Source of the DNA: Scortum barcoo
Lineage: Eukaryota; Chordata; Actinopteri; Centrarchiformes; Terapontidae
NCBI GenBank assembly: GCA_023238725.1
Contig: CM041550.1
Location: 9,440,440 to 9,504,439 of the forward strand
Direction of reading: 5' to 3'
Length of the DNA stretch: 64,000 nucleotides
The translations under genes were made by a program, and so were the position numbers. The notes under the pieces were generated by a model that was not told the DNA's origin, made no database searches, and was given only the letters and a program-made list of their open reading frames with translations. This document shows positions 23,829 through 37,100 of the stretch, piece by piece (position 1 is the stretch's first letter; every line of letters begins with the position of its first letter).

Positions 23829-24470
23829 AAGAATCAAGAATCTTTATTGTCATAATGTTTTCACATAACGAAATTAAGATTGGTGACTTCCAGCTTTAAA
23901 CATAAATATATGTAAAAATATGTAATATGTACATAAATATCTAAAGATTTAAAGTTGTAGCAGCAATGTACAGTAGTTGTGTGGGTCAGTTGTTTAAGTG
24001 TAGTCAGTGCATGGCTCAAGTTCTCAATAGGGGGAAATGGATTGAACAGCTCTGGGGTAAAAGCTGTTTTTCAGTCTGGTAGTTTTGGTCTTTATGTTTC
24101 TGGACAAACAGTCCATTTCTCGGGTGGGTAGGGTCGGCGGCAATACGTCGGGCCTTCTTCTGGATCCGGCCAGCGTATATTGAGTCCAGGTCTGGAAGAG
24201 GACTTCCCACAATCCCCTGTGCTGTTTTCACCACCCGGGCTAAGTCCTTTTCGGTCTTGTGCAGTGCAGCTGCCATACCACACTGCTGCACTGAGGCAGA
24301 GGATGCTCTCTATTGTGGCCCTGTAGAAGTTTGTCAGGAGCTGAGGGGAGAGTCCAGCACGTTTCAGCTTCCTGGTGAGCTGTGTTCAGTGGACCAGGTC
24401 AGGTCAGATGTGATGTGGATGCCCAGGAACTTGATATTGTTGACACGCTCAACTGCTTCCCCGTGAATGA
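23829..24470 (-). mobile_element. 5'-truncated LINE, reverse-transcriptase C-terminal region and 3' tail
   Basis: Seen on the minus strand: the translated pieces NNIKFLGIHITSDLTWST, then (after a frame change) VWYGSCTAQDR, VVKTAQGIVGSPLPDLDSIY and RIQKKARRIAADPTHPRNG, and (after another) IKTKTTRLKNSFYPRAVQS, in that order. These are the blocks after the reverse-transcriptase domain of CR1/L2/Rex-type fish LINEs. The 3' end carries the typical tail read on the + strand as TCTTTATTGTCATAATG. Reading-frame breaks and missing sequence between blocks show a dead copy. The 5' part is absent. The family assignment beyond non-LTR retrotransposon is uncertain. Confidence 0.85.
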
Positions 24471-25315
24471 GGAGAGAATGTATTCGCTTTTGTTCACAAA
24501 TCCATCCTGCCTCGTTCGCCCTCATGCTTTGACATGCGAAGTGACGGCCAGTCTGAGTGAGTTAATGGCACTGACCTCATATTCAGGGGATGCTGATTGT
24601 TTACGTCCCTTTTTATACTACTACTTGGCAAAATAATGCAAATATCCGAGGAGGAGGGAGGCTGTTTCCAGCTTTAAGTGGCTTATTCTTAGAAACCTTC
24701 CTGTCCTTTTTTTTTCCTGTCCTGACTTCTTTTTGCCACACCATGTGAGTACATGTTGTCAGATGGGTTATGTTACAAACCAATTACAGGGCTTATCCCA
24801 TCTATTTTTTTACCTCAGATGGACTCTACACTAAAGTATTACATAGTTCATCTCAAGAAAGCTCCATAAGCTAATCACTCATTATTGAGTTAAATTAGTA
24901 GTATTTTAACTGTAAGTACAGTAACAAATGTATAAAATGTTTATTATTTTAAGTATTTAATTACACATGTAGTTACAGCATTTTGAAAATCTGACTATAA
25001 ATGTAAGGAGTCTCTGTCTTTCCTTCAGTTATCTCGGAAACTTCTCATCCGGTCGACTGCACACTCTGAAGTTGTTTGTACGCAGCGATACTGGAGGCCC
25101 AGAGATCCGCCTGTTCCAAACACGCACATTTTAAATGGCCGTCGTTGTCATCATCCAAATGTTGACACTGAGATGTTGTAGGAAAACCTGACCTACACAC
25201 TTGAGCGTGGCTTTCTGCCCGCAGTTGTTTATTAATTCAGCAGTAGTTGTGTTTCCTGCTGCGGCTCACTGTTTCACTGCTCCCCTGATAGTTGTCTCTG
25301 CGATAGTGATACATA

Positions 25316-25352
25316 CAAACACACACACACACATACACACACACACACACTG
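25316..25352 (+). repeat. (CA)n microsatellite
   Basis: CA run with two interruptions, within the long map2 intron. Confidence 0.85.
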
Positions 25353-26050
25353 CACACTGCACACTGCTCGAGAGTCCCATATGCTATTTAATGTAGGATA
25401 CACTAAACACAATAGTGGACTACATTCTAGTGTGTTAGCACAATTTTCTCAATATTGTTTGAGTGCTAAAATTATCCTCACTGTGATATACAGTATGTAG
25501 GTTGGAGGACGGTAATGATGTTAAAGCTGCGACCTCACAGGACAGGAAGCCCAATTTTTTTCATGGTCCTCATGCACGCTTCACTTTCTGTTCACTTTCT
25601 GGATGTGTGTTAACATCCAGCTGACATGCATGTTAACATACTTACTGTAGACATGTTACTGTGCTACTGTGCAATGTGTTATCATTGTTTTCTGTTTCTG
25701 ATGGCTCCATAGATGATAGACATGGATGCTATGCCTCTTTTCCTAAGAAAACTAAAAATATACCATATCAGACTTTGTTTGAGCTGCATTTATATTGATT
25801 CTTTAAAGGAAGCCCTTGTAGCAGCATAGTAATAGCATCTGCAGCTGCATGATGCACTCAAGTATAGTGTACTAAACAAAGATGACCACTTATGGGGTCC
25901 AGTGACGTGGAATTTAACATTCACCTTTGTCATAGTGTACATCTACTAAGGCAAAATGTCTCGAGATACATTAAGTTTAAGAGTATGATAATACCCAAAA
26001 ATATCCCAAACTTATTTTACAACTGTAAATGTGTTCTTGTAATTCCCAAG

Positions 26051-26080
26051 GACTCTTGTTGGCTCTTGTTGGCTCTTGTT
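26051..26080 (+). repeat. Three tandem 10-bp units (GGCTCTTGTT)
   Basis: GACTCTTGTT followed by two exact GGCTCTTGTT units; a minor minisatellite-like array. Confidence 0.8.
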
Positions 26081-29000
26081 GTAGACATGTAAACCTCTCA
26101 CAGCAGAATGATGCTGAATCACTGTTGGGTGAACTTTTTCCTTTAAAGACAGCAATATTACACAATATATTTGGCAAACCATGCAGTCATGGACTTGAAG
26201 ATGCGAGTGCAATCGTACCAAAGCACAGCAGGTCGTCAACAAACGTATTATTATCAGGAATAAAACCGTCCTGTCTCTCAGTACAGAACGCACCACGAGC
26301 GCTGATGCTCTTTGAAACTCCTGTGGCTCAAAAAAACACGAACACTGATGCAAAGATTGTTCTTGCCGCAGATTTTACAGTGGCAAGAGGAGCTGCATCC
26401 ACCTACACTCGAACTACGGCGAGCGATCGCAGCCATAAGCTGCCCATATGTGTCTGCTGGTGAGTGTTGGTGCATGCACCGTAGGTACGCGTGCACGGGG
26501 TCCGGGGTGTTTGTACCGAGACGAGGGAGCGTTTGTTAGCTCACTGGTAATATAATTGAGTGGTGCTGTTTATATTGTAGCCCACGCGAACCCATAAAGA
26601 AGCTGTGAAAACGCTCGCTCTGTTGTAAAGAGCACCGCCATCTGAAGCCACGCAGAGCTTTTTATTTGACTGATGCATATGGTGGCTTCTCGTCCGCTGT
26701 GACTGCTGCTGAGAGAGAGAGGCAGGGGAAGGGGCTAAATGAGGGTGAGATAACAGAGGATGGAGGCAAATAGAGGAAGAAAGAGAAGGGAAAAAAATCT
26801 AATTTTAGCGAGGCCATTTGTTCTTTAAAGTGTGTGAAGCCCTTTGTTATTACTTCGACTCTTTTTTTAACCAGGTGAGGAAATGAAATGTAGAGGAAAT
26901 TCACTTCTGTAATAAGGGAGAGGAAAAGGTTGTTTTCAGAGTTTCACTCTCTTTCTCTCCTTTCTCATCCCCTGGCTGATTCGTTTTTCTCTGTTTTCAT
27001 TTGCGAATGGAAATTACGGGTTATTTTTGGTCGACTGTGGGGGAAACACTTGTCTGAAAGAGCCACGGTGCTTCAGCGGGATGTTTTTATCCCACTGAAA
27101 CATTCACAATGACACATTATGCATCGTGGATATAATATTTACTGTGATAGCATGATCCATATAGTGTTTCACAACAGTGCAGAAGTGCTCTTTTGAATGG
27201 CGGCATGTGTTTTCCTGTCACGTAGCTGCTTCACTCTGATGCTGCCTGGGTCTTGGCTTGATGTAGAGAGCTCCAGTTGTCATTGTCACCATAACATTTC
27301 AAAATGACTGTCATTAAATAAGAAGACAAAGTGCTGAATTAGGGTAGCGGATGCTAAATTAACGGTTGTATGTGGGCTAGAAACAATGCTGGCTGATTGG
27401 GGTTTGATATAGTCTGGAAGTCTTTCCAGCACAATAGTTTCTCACCCCTCACGGTTCTTTAACAAATATGTTTAAACTTTATTTTAGAAAATAAAAGGCA
27501 GTACAAACTACTGGCTTCATCTCAATCAATCACTTCATTTAGCCTCGATTTTGAACCTGTTTCTTACTTACAATGCAGCGATAGGTGGTCATGTTATGTC
27601 ATATTCTGCTGATTAACCCCTGGGTAAAGCATCAGCAGAGCAAACTAGTTTTCTGTTAGTTTCTGTTTTTTTTTTTTTTTCCATACTGTGAGATATTTTA
27701 ATTAGTGAGTGACTTAATGAAAAAGCAATTAGTAACAGCGACTTGTGAAACTATGAAGGCCAACAGTGATATCCGTGTTTCAGAGGCAGTCATTTTTGTG
27801 AACGGTTCCATCCTCCGAACCCCACCCAGCCGAGGAGCGACTGATGTGGGTTCAGAGCCGACCGCAGAGGCCTGGGAGGATCCAACCGGCTGGCCGCCCG
27901 CGCCTCAGTTTTTCCAGCCTCCGAGCGGTTACATGCAGCAAGGCAACAGAACAAACAGGGAGGCATGAATGTGGCTGCAATTCTGGGAACACTCATGCGC
28001 GAAAAACATGCCACAAAAACATTTGCACCTTTGTGACGCTGCTCCCTGTAACACAAAGAAGAAACAGCAAAATGTAGAGAGATACCCCGGTAAAAGGAAG
28101 CAGACCTGAAGGAGTGAACTTACTGCATCTTTATTTGAAATACTTGTAGATTTGTGAGCTGATGCGATTAAAATAGATTAGATAATATTAAGTTTTTGAT
28201 TTAATACCTGCCAAGTTGTTAATAACAATGTAAGAAGCTGCATTAAAGTCTTTTTCTATATTGATTTGTATTTGTATTTTCATTATACTTGGCGAGGTGT
28301 ACATTCATGGAGCTCCACTCTGTCTTTTGAAACACTTTCTCTCCTTTCACTTGTGCCCTAAAATAAAATTGATCCTTAGAAGACATTTTTCACACATCTT
28401 CTTGAAAATGGGACAGTAGTAGCCACAGGTTTGTGTGTGTGGCATCCCTACGTCAGTCTGAGTAACCAAACTCGAGGGATGTTTTAACTCCTGAAGTAAG
28501 CCAATCATGAAGGGTTCAGCTTAGTCTCTTTGTTATAGTATTGATCACTCCTCCAACAGTCAAACTTTTTCACCATATCGCACAGATACATGCGCTAATA
28601 TCCTTCTTTGCTTCATTTAATTTGCTGTCATTACAATTACAGCATCTCTCTCATCTTCTCCTGCCTTTCACTTCCATCTCCCTCCCTGTCAAGACAGCCA
28701 CATGTGATCGTTTCATGTTTACTGCCCGTGGAGAGGAAGGACGGTCAGACTGAGTCTAAAGGTTACTTCAGAGAGAAAGAAAGAGATTAATGGGCTCTGA
28801 TGAGAGGAGATTTGTGGCATATTTGTCCTATTTGTTCTCAGTTTTTTTTTTTTTCAGTTTCTCTGTTTCTCCTGGCCTTTTCCCCACCCCAATTACTTGC
28901 CTGCTCTCTTCATCCTGCTGCCTCCTGGTGTGTACATGCTGTTGGCATAAGGAGCTTTAGCTGCTTTTCTGGGAGGGCAGAGTCTGTTCTGTTTACCCCG

Positions 29001-30898
29001 GTGATCTGTTTGTCTTTTTCCAGACGCAAGTAGGAACATATATGCTGCTCAAGCTATCTTGTAGAAACCTGGCTAGGATGAGTGAAGAAAAGGGGGGCAT
29101 AATAAATCTCCTACAAATGCTCCACATGCAGGTACCAATACCAAAACGACAGATTTTCACTTAGATAGTGTGAGGAATATGAGCATTTTTGTGCAAGTTG
29201 TTTTTTGCCATTTAAAGGACAAACATTATGCTGCTAAGTGCCCTTGGGAATAAATCTATTTATTATTCTTCTGATTGTTGATGTCCTCTGATGATAGCGG
29301 ATAATTTGATTTCTGAATCTCATTCCAGAGATTTTGCAGACGCAAATGTAAACTGGATCAGGTTTTTATATGTCTGTCTCCTCCCTTTCTTTTTTTTTTT
29401 TTTCTGATTAGGTTGCTTAAATCTAATCTCATCAGTTTAATTCCGCATGTTTCCTTTCAATGAATAAACCTGTCCCAAAGTAGAAGATCATTTCATGAGT
29501 CATAATGGGCCCCGCTCTTTCTTCCAGGTTGAAAAATAACGAACTGTCATCCCCTCACTGACGACACAAAATCAAAGCTGACGTTCGGCAGTTTCTGTCT
29601 CAGCAGCTGATTTTTGTCTCCAAGACGACTCTTTGTCTCTTTGTGACTTGTGATGTTGAATTACAGTTACCTCACAGCCGGGAGGTCCCTGTAAGGGCAG
29701 AATTAGAGGAGTAAGTGGATTTTTAGATTTAACGGAAACCAGAAGCCTTTCATACCATTGTTTTCACTTGTGACAACTTTTTTTTCAACTCATTCCCTCC
29801 ATGATTAGATCATTTTACTTGTGTTATTTGTCTGTTGTTGGGCCATAAAAGCACAGATGCCTAGATACAGCAAGGTTTAAGCTGTCCTGCATGTTGTTTA
29901 GGTTGTTCGGTCTAATAACGTAAAGCAAAAAATCTGTTCCACAGGCAGGAATTATTAGTGCCGGTGGTGTAAAGGAAAGTATTCTTACACTATAATTTCA
30001 GCTATCTTTATAAGTGAATTCATGTCAACAGAATACTGTTCCTGCTTAACTTTATTTACAACTGGATAGATCACAGCATGACTGCAGATCCAGTGTCACC
30101 TGGCTGGATGCCGTTCGCCCATCCCGCTGTCCCTGCTGACAAAATGAAACTTAACTTTAACATACCAGGTAGGTAATTCTTCACAGCGACCAGGTCGGGA
30201 GGTTAATCATGAGCTGTGTCATGTGTCATGGGAGTCCAGGTGTCTTTGTCAAACACCATCTGATCAGATTAAGACCAGTTCTCGTTAATAACAGCAGGGC
30301 GGGCAGGAAGCCCCCGGCAGGACAGCCCGCCGAGGTCTCTGATGAGGTGTAAGGTCCCGTCCATCAGGCGGCGACTGCAAAGGACAACTAAGTGAACACA
30401 TACGCCGACTTGTTGTATGGATTTATGCTATAAGCTGTCGTGTCTCATGAAGAGCATGAGCTGTTGGACTGCATCATTACAACAGAAATATATTAAATTA
30501 AATTGACAAGCTGTCGTAATGATTTGTTTCTTCTTCAACCAGAGCCTTTTGAGATAATAAAATTCCCGGCATGAAATTCCTTTTGTGGGAAAATGCGCCC
30601 GTTGGAACCGCTTCACATAAGGGGTGAGAGGTTACTGATTTCAAGACAGTGCACTGTAAATGATGATGGAAATTCAGACAGACACCGTACGATAATGGTG
30701 CAGCGCCTCAGGAGCTGCTGTGTTCCTGAAAAGCTGTCCTCACTCTGATCAGATACTCTGTGGCATCGGTCTGATGAAGCTGCGAAACAAGCACAGACTC
30801 TGAATAAATTACTGGCTGTTTGGAAGTTTCCATCACGGCGACAGGTAATAACTAAGAGCCGTGTCGCCTTTGTGTTTACGACCACTGACGAAAAGTTA

Positions 30899-31205
30899 GG
30901 GCTGCAGCTGACAATTGCTTTCTTGATTAATCGTTTGCCTACAAAATAAAACAGAATAGGGAGAAATGGCCATCCCAGTTCGCCACAGGCCAAGAGGACG
31001 TTGTAAAATGTTGAGGTTTTGAACACTTGGTCAGACTAAACAAAAATATTCACTTTACAATCACAGAGAACTTAAATAAAATCCATGTTCACATTTGAGG
31101 ATGCAGAATCAGTGGATGAACCAATGAAACTTAACAATTTATAGATAAAACCCAAATAGTTGCTGATGACTTATGAACAAATTGAAATTGATAAAATAAA
31201 TCGTG
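30899..31205 (+). repeat. Teleost palindromic interspersed repeat, copy 2
   Basis: It starts GGGCTGCAGCTGACAATTGC and TTGATTAATCGTTTG, contains AATATTCACTTTACAATCACAG, and ends in decayed AAATTGAAATTGATAAAATAAATCG. The arrangement suggests a non-autonomous element with terminal inverted repeats, related to the copy at 13198 (inference from remembered consensus). Confidence 0.6.
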
Positions 31206-33236
31206 AAAAATCTGCCTAAAGAAAACAGTTGAAGACTAGTGTAGTGTAGTGTAGTTTCTTTACCTCTCGTTCCTTCGTCTTTCTCTTCACCTCTCAGTAG
31301 GAGGTTTTGTGCAGATGTTTCTGTCCATCTGACAGAGCAGAGCAGTTTCTATATTAAGTGTCACAGCTGTTCACATCAGTGGTGTAATGGCTGGACTTAA
31401 TTTATGTTTTATTCGTATAACCATGACCCGTGAAGTGTCGTTTTGGCTTTTTGATTTTCCTGCCACTCCCTTGGTGGCATTTCTTCTAATCCGATCGTCC
31501 TTTCTCTTCAGGGGTACGAGATTCAGCCTAATTGGGCGAGCAGACAACATGTTGTGTTCAGACTGAAAATAGCACCACGTTAAAAAAGAGAAGAAAAGAA
31601 AAAAAAACGGGGCTATGTTTGTGTGGGAGTGTTGCTACAGATACCAGTTTGAAGACTCAAAGACACTGCGCAGCACGTTGTACTCCTTTTCAGCAGGATT
31701 TCACATCTGAGGAAAGTTACGTAATTTTTTTTTTGCCTACCTGAAATCTGCCAGTTTCCAGATGATGTTGGGCTGCAAAAGTTGAGTGTTTTTTTTTTCC
31801 TGGAGCCCTCAGAGACCAAGCTTCAGTCCATTTCAGTCTGTTCTGCAGTACAGTCATAAACCCGGCCTACTCTATGTTAGCAGAGGGGACATGGGCCAAA
31901 CTAAAAAGCCAAAGTCCATATAAAATACATTTTACCCAAAGATGCTTTCTGTTATTGTAGGTTTATCTTGTTTTTTTGTTGTTGATGTTTGTTCAAGTGT
32001 TCATTTTTCTGATTAGTTAATTAACGATCAGCCAACTTTATATACAGTCTATGGTTTTGACATGCTTTTAGTTAAACAGAAACAATGTCTATGTTATTTT
32101 ATTTTATCTATTTTTTTGGGATGTGTGTACATTTTTAGAGATGAAAGCAAATGCAAGAATATACTGAATCAGCTAATCACGCTTCACTTCCCCTGAACTT
32201 TAAGAGCGACTTTTGTTGCTGCTTTGTGGAGTTGACATCTTTTGCATGTTACGTGTCAGTGCTGCTCACCAAACAGCCGCACACTTGTGAGCTGAGGCAG
32301 CGAGTTGTTGGAAGAATCACACCTTTTTGTCTTGTCCGGCTTGTGAATACGACGATTGGTGCTGGGCAGGAGCTTGCAACAGACTGTCGAAGCTTTAAGA
32401 GGAGGCGTCCTGATTCTCTCCCGGTCATGGAAGAGCAGACCGGCTTTTTATCCCCTCGGAGATAATTGGGAATTCATACGGGGATTTTCTAATTCTGCCT
32501 GGATGTGCTTTGTGCGGAAAGCCTTTCCTGATGGAGGTGCTGCAGCAGTGAAGGTGTCCCAGGCTTTGTGCTGAACGCATTCAGCCGTTGCGCTCAGTGC
32601 CAAGAATATGAACACAGCTCTTGTTCTGCGTCTGGCACATCTGGGGGATTTGGACCCAGATTGTGCCTCTCCCTTTCAGGTTTTGTTATATTCATAGACA
32701 AAATATCACATCCACCAATGATGACATCCATCTGTATTCATCACATTGACCTCTGATGTGCTCTGAATGAACAAAGGATGAGGATCGGGAGCTGTGTGCC
32801 TGAGGCCACGAGACAAACAAAATATTTATAACAACCCGTCACCACTGCCTCGTTAGTAACAATATTTTTGAATTATGAGGGAGGTGTTATCTTGAGTTCC
32901 TATGTAATGGCTGCAGTAATGAGGTTACTCTCAGTGCCGAGTTCAATGAAAGGACCTTGGTAGGGCTGTACTTGAATTTGTCAAGCTGACACTGAGTCAG
33001 CAGTTTAGGCCGAATATTCAAGTTTTCAGGGAAGAGTACATCTATAGATCTATACTTTTGTTTGTTTTTTGTAAATATTCAACATTTTTACCTACTGTTT
33101 TTCTTCAGTACACCTCTCACATGACTATGAGAAACAGAGGCTGGATAGATGATACGTTAGAAGGACTCTGTGTGATCTTAGTCTAACCTTCAGGATCGAG
33201 TAAGAGAAAATTGCTTGACCCCCAAATTGATCAAAG

Positions 33237-33290
33237 GGAATTCAGATTCAGATTTCCTTCCCACAGCGGGGAAATTCACAGTGTAACAGC
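33237..33290 (-). mobile_element. Possible short LINE 3'-tail remnant
   Basis: Repeated ATTCAG units followed by a block with GCGGGGAAATTCACA look like the reverse complement of the AATTTCCCC plus CTGAAT-type LINE tail. It is too short for a firm call. Confidence 0.35.
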
Positions 33291-33566
33291 AGCGAGACAC
33301 ATAGTGGAAAAGGACTGAGTATTGGAAATGTATTGGCAGTTTGCTGACAGACGGTCTTCTGCTTCTTCAGTGCCCTTCACACCGACATGAACTCGTTGCC
33401 CTCTCGCTGAGATCCCCGCAGCGGCCCGGTGTCCACACGTATCAGCATGTTCAGTCTGAGACGGCGGGACTGGAGCCAATTAGCGTGTGTCTGCTCTCGT
33501 GTGCAACCGACAGCGTATCTATTAAATGGAGCTGCCTGGTTTGTGGTTACCCTTTTACAAAGCTCT

Positions 33567-33567
<1 letters not shown>

Positions 33568-33617
<50 letters not shown>
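33568..33617 (+). repeat. (GT)n then (GA)n compound microsatellite
   Basis: Pure GT to about 33600, then GA to 33617, about 500 bp upstream of the candidate exon at 34088. Confidence 0.85.
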
Positions 33618-34087
33618 CAGAGAAGCGAAGATATGTCTGACTCTTTGTGGCTGTCGTCGAAAGAGGCCTGCACATGTGGCATTAACACACACACACACAC
33701 TGATAAGCTCTCCCTTTCTTGCTGACGCTATCTCTTTCTCTGCTGTGTGCTCTGCTATTCCCAGCAGGGTGACGGCGCAGGACTTCCTTTAGATCCACAA
33801 CCTTGATTGGAAACCACTATCAGTCATACACTCCCACCTCAGCAGCTCCATACTACTTTCTCACCTCTGCTTCCACCCCTTCCTTTCCGTCTGTCCTGAA
33901 GATATACTGGCGGTGTGTTTGTGTGTGTGTGTGTTAACCAAAGTGCCACCTGCCACTGCACTCCCAAAGTACTGGCAGCCAAATCTAATCTCTCCCCTCT
34001 TTTCTCTCTCTCTCTCCCTCCGTCCCTCCCTCTTTCTCTCTCTCCCTCACTACTGTTTTGTCCCCTTATCCTCTCTCACCCTCTCAG

Positions 34088-34142
34088 GTCTCGGATGTTA
34101 TCCCTTCTTCTGAGCCGCGGACGACATCCCATCTTAAGCCAG
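34088..34142 (+). other. Candidate 55-bp 5'-UTR exon in the long map2 intron
   Basis: The acceptor has a very long pyrimidine tract and ends CACCCTCTCAG at 34087; the donor is CCAG|GTGAGT, a full consensus match. Between them lie 55 bp with several CpGs, unlike the flanking CT-rich repeats. It contains one ATG whose frame stays open to the exon end. Whether it is transcribed is unknown; a decoy created by the CT tract is the main alternative. Confidence 0.35.
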
Positions 34143-37100
34143 GTGAGTCTCTCGGTATCTCCCCCTCTCCCTTTTTTGTTTTTTTGTTCGTCCCTCACCC
34201 TCTCATCTCTCCTCTTCTCCTCCTCTCCTCCTCCTCCTCCTCGCTGCATGTGCCTTTTGGGTGCTGCTGCAAAGATGCTGCGTCACTGTGCCGGTTTCAT
34301 ACAGACAGAATAGTAATTTCACTGGAGGAGAGAGGCAGCAAAAAAAGAAAAAGAAAAATAGATCAATTTCTCTTTTGTCCCACCTGCCTCTCTGTCTGTT
34401 ACCTTGTCATACTGGAGTATATGTGTGTTTGTGTGTGTGTGTGTGTGTGGCTGAATTCATGATTTTTTCTTTTATTCATTTTTTTGTCAATCATCAAAAG
34501 CATACAGAGCAACATGCCATCTATTTTACATTGGTTTAGTAATTTTTATTAGTGTATATGTATGAAAACAACAGGCTGTATTAATGGTTGTGGTTGTGTG
34601 CGTGCGTGTGTGTGTTGGCATGTCTAGACACTCCCAGACAGTCGTCCTGTTGTTCACATGGTTCAGGTGGAGAGAGAGAGGAAAGGACACTAATTGAGGC
34701 ACCGTAGATTCACACTGTTTGTCCACATTAATTTCTGGTGTCAAGTCTGTTCTCCTCTCTGACAATTGGAAGTGACAAATGCAAAGGCTCAAGTACAGAT
34801 AGTCTAGACAGACACGGCTCACCAACTTCAGATCTTCGGCTTCTCGATCCTTTTCGTCAAAGCAACACAACTCGGCCAGATTTACCTGCCGCCATAATCT
34901 TTAAGATCCAAAGTGCTGCTTTAACGCTTTCAACCCGATGGACTCGAAACTGCACTCATTTTCTATTTTAGTCAGTACTGACATCAAACACGTATCACTG
35001 GCTGAACTTACCATACACCATCCATTGATATGGTGAGCTTTCATGTCTAAACATAAGCAGCTTATTTTCTTTGGGGCGAAAATATGATTGCTCCCTGAAA
35101 TGTGAAAGGGGCAGCTGGGCAGATCCCTCCGAGAATAAAACTCCAGAGCTCACCGCAGGCCATTGTTTTGTTCTGCTGGTCCATATGGTTGAGTGGCTGT
35201 GGCTCTCAGTGACTGCTCCCATATGAAACTATGAGCTCACACAGGCTAATTGCTTTCTGTCTACCCAGCAGCAAATGATGGAGGAGGGGGGGGGGCAAAT
35301 GCAAAGGAATGTTTGGTGAAGCTAGCAAGCCAAAGAGAGAGAGGTTATAAACATTTAAGGAGTTGCACTACCGGAAGTGCAAGTATATGCGGATGCACTC
35401 GCACTTTATTTAATTGGAGATTGATTTAGTACCCTGTGCTGTATGTAAATAAAAGTAATACTGTATAATATAAGGCTTATTGTTGTGAGGTTCTATTAAG
35501 CAATATTTATGTTAACATTGTATGAGATGACTCACTTATTTCAAAGGGTGACAAATAAAAACACTCGACTTTTTAAGTTATCTGGATCAACAACCTCGAA
35601 TTAGAAAAATGTTGGCTCCTGTGAAACAGAGCTAACGCAAGCTCGCTGCGAAAGTCGGCGTGCAAAAGTACGAACAGCAGCAACGCTCAGCACGAGACTC
35701 ATCATTTCTGTGCAGTTTGTTTTGGAGACTTTCTGTCCCCCTTCAGCATTTAGAAATCACTAAATGCAGCATCAGGACCTTGCGAGTGCAGTTGTCAGCC
35801 TTGGAGGGGTTCGTTAAGGCAGAAAGTTATTCACATGATGATAATCAACGAGAATTCATTACGCTACTGTCATCAAATGCTGGAACATGAAAGTGCTCAG
35901 GCAATCTGGTGAAAGTGCCTGTTTGGGACCTCTAGATTTTTAAGGGCATTTGTGTGCCATCACTTTGAAAAATTCCCCCAGTTTGTGCTATTATGTCCCC
36001 CCCCTTTGTAAAACAGTGGTCTGAGCCAGAGGTTGCATGATTCAGCAAAAACAACTGCAGAATAATGATTACACAATTTAATACACAATTCTTGCAGTAT
36101 CCATCTTGAACTTGGCATATTATATTGTACAAACCAATTTTTTTGTGTCTTGTGTTCCTACTTATGTTGCAAATAACCAGCATGAGCAAAATAATAATAA
36201 TTATAACAACAATGAGGGCTTAAGAGTTTCTTTGAAGGAGGTAGCTGAGATGTTTATTTTAAAATATTCAAATGTTTTACTGGAATTATTTTGCTTGTGA
36301 GCCCCCTGCAAGAGGCCCCACACACATGCATTTACCGCTGCACAACAGCATTGTCAGTATAAAAACAGTCCTCTGTGCAGAAACACCACTGACAGCACAT
36401 CAATGAGACTTTCCTCAAATTTCATTTACTCTTTAGATGCTCCTAACTGACTTGCGGTGGCACTATTCACTGGCACTTCTTCATAGGGCTGCCTCTCTGT
36501 TATTCATAACTCTACAATAGATATCGATCACTCGGCTCCTCTGTGTACTTTAGAGCTTTGCGCCCCCCCACCAGCAACTCTCTGCCCACTTAAACACACA
36601 GAAACAGTGACATTCGGCGCGGCCTGCCAGGGAACGGTTTGTCAGTTTTCGACAACAGCGTGCACATTCAAACACAATGAAAGAAATGTGACGTGACAAA
36701 CATGTAAGCCTCCGTTTCCCTCTCTCCCCTGCTGTCTCCATGAGGGGAAACAGTAGTGGCATTTCCCAGCAGGTTTGTTTGACCTTCTTCGGTTTGTTTA
36801 GCCTCTTTTTTTTTTTTCTCAGCCCCTCCGTCACACTGGTGGCTGAACCAGAATGGCACTTCGATCCTGACCCGGGTACATTTCACTTTGTGTACGACTC
36901 AGCCACTTATCTCGTTCCTATATTGGCTATTAGACTCATTACAAACGACGAGCCACCACAAACAGAGTGTACATTTCATTTGCACATTTCACACACGACC
37001 CCCCCCCCATTATTCACTATATTTAAAAACTATTTAAATGACTGTTTGATGCTATTACAGATATTGAAGGCATGATTATTTTCTTGCTTCATCAGGAAAA

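Larger units (their letters stand above)
24471..34087 (+). other. map2: Presumed map2 5'-UTR intron, second part
   Basis: AT-rich DNA with a CA microsatellite (25.3 kb), a 10-bp tandem repeat (26.05 kb), a GC-richer patch at 27.8-27.95 kb, interspersed repeat copy 2 (30.9 kb) and GT/GA microsatellites near 33.6 kb. Nothing coding is recognised. Confidence 0.45.

Noticed and set aside
26029..26463. 144-residue frame on the + strand, with a possible donor at 26460 (CTGCTG|GTGAGT)
   Set aside because: No recognisable domain or conserved pattern. The paired acceptor at 26371 is weak, so I did not list it as an exon.
27705..27968. 87-residue frame in a GC-richer patch
   Set aside because: The composition is locally protein-like but no motif or splice pair supports it.
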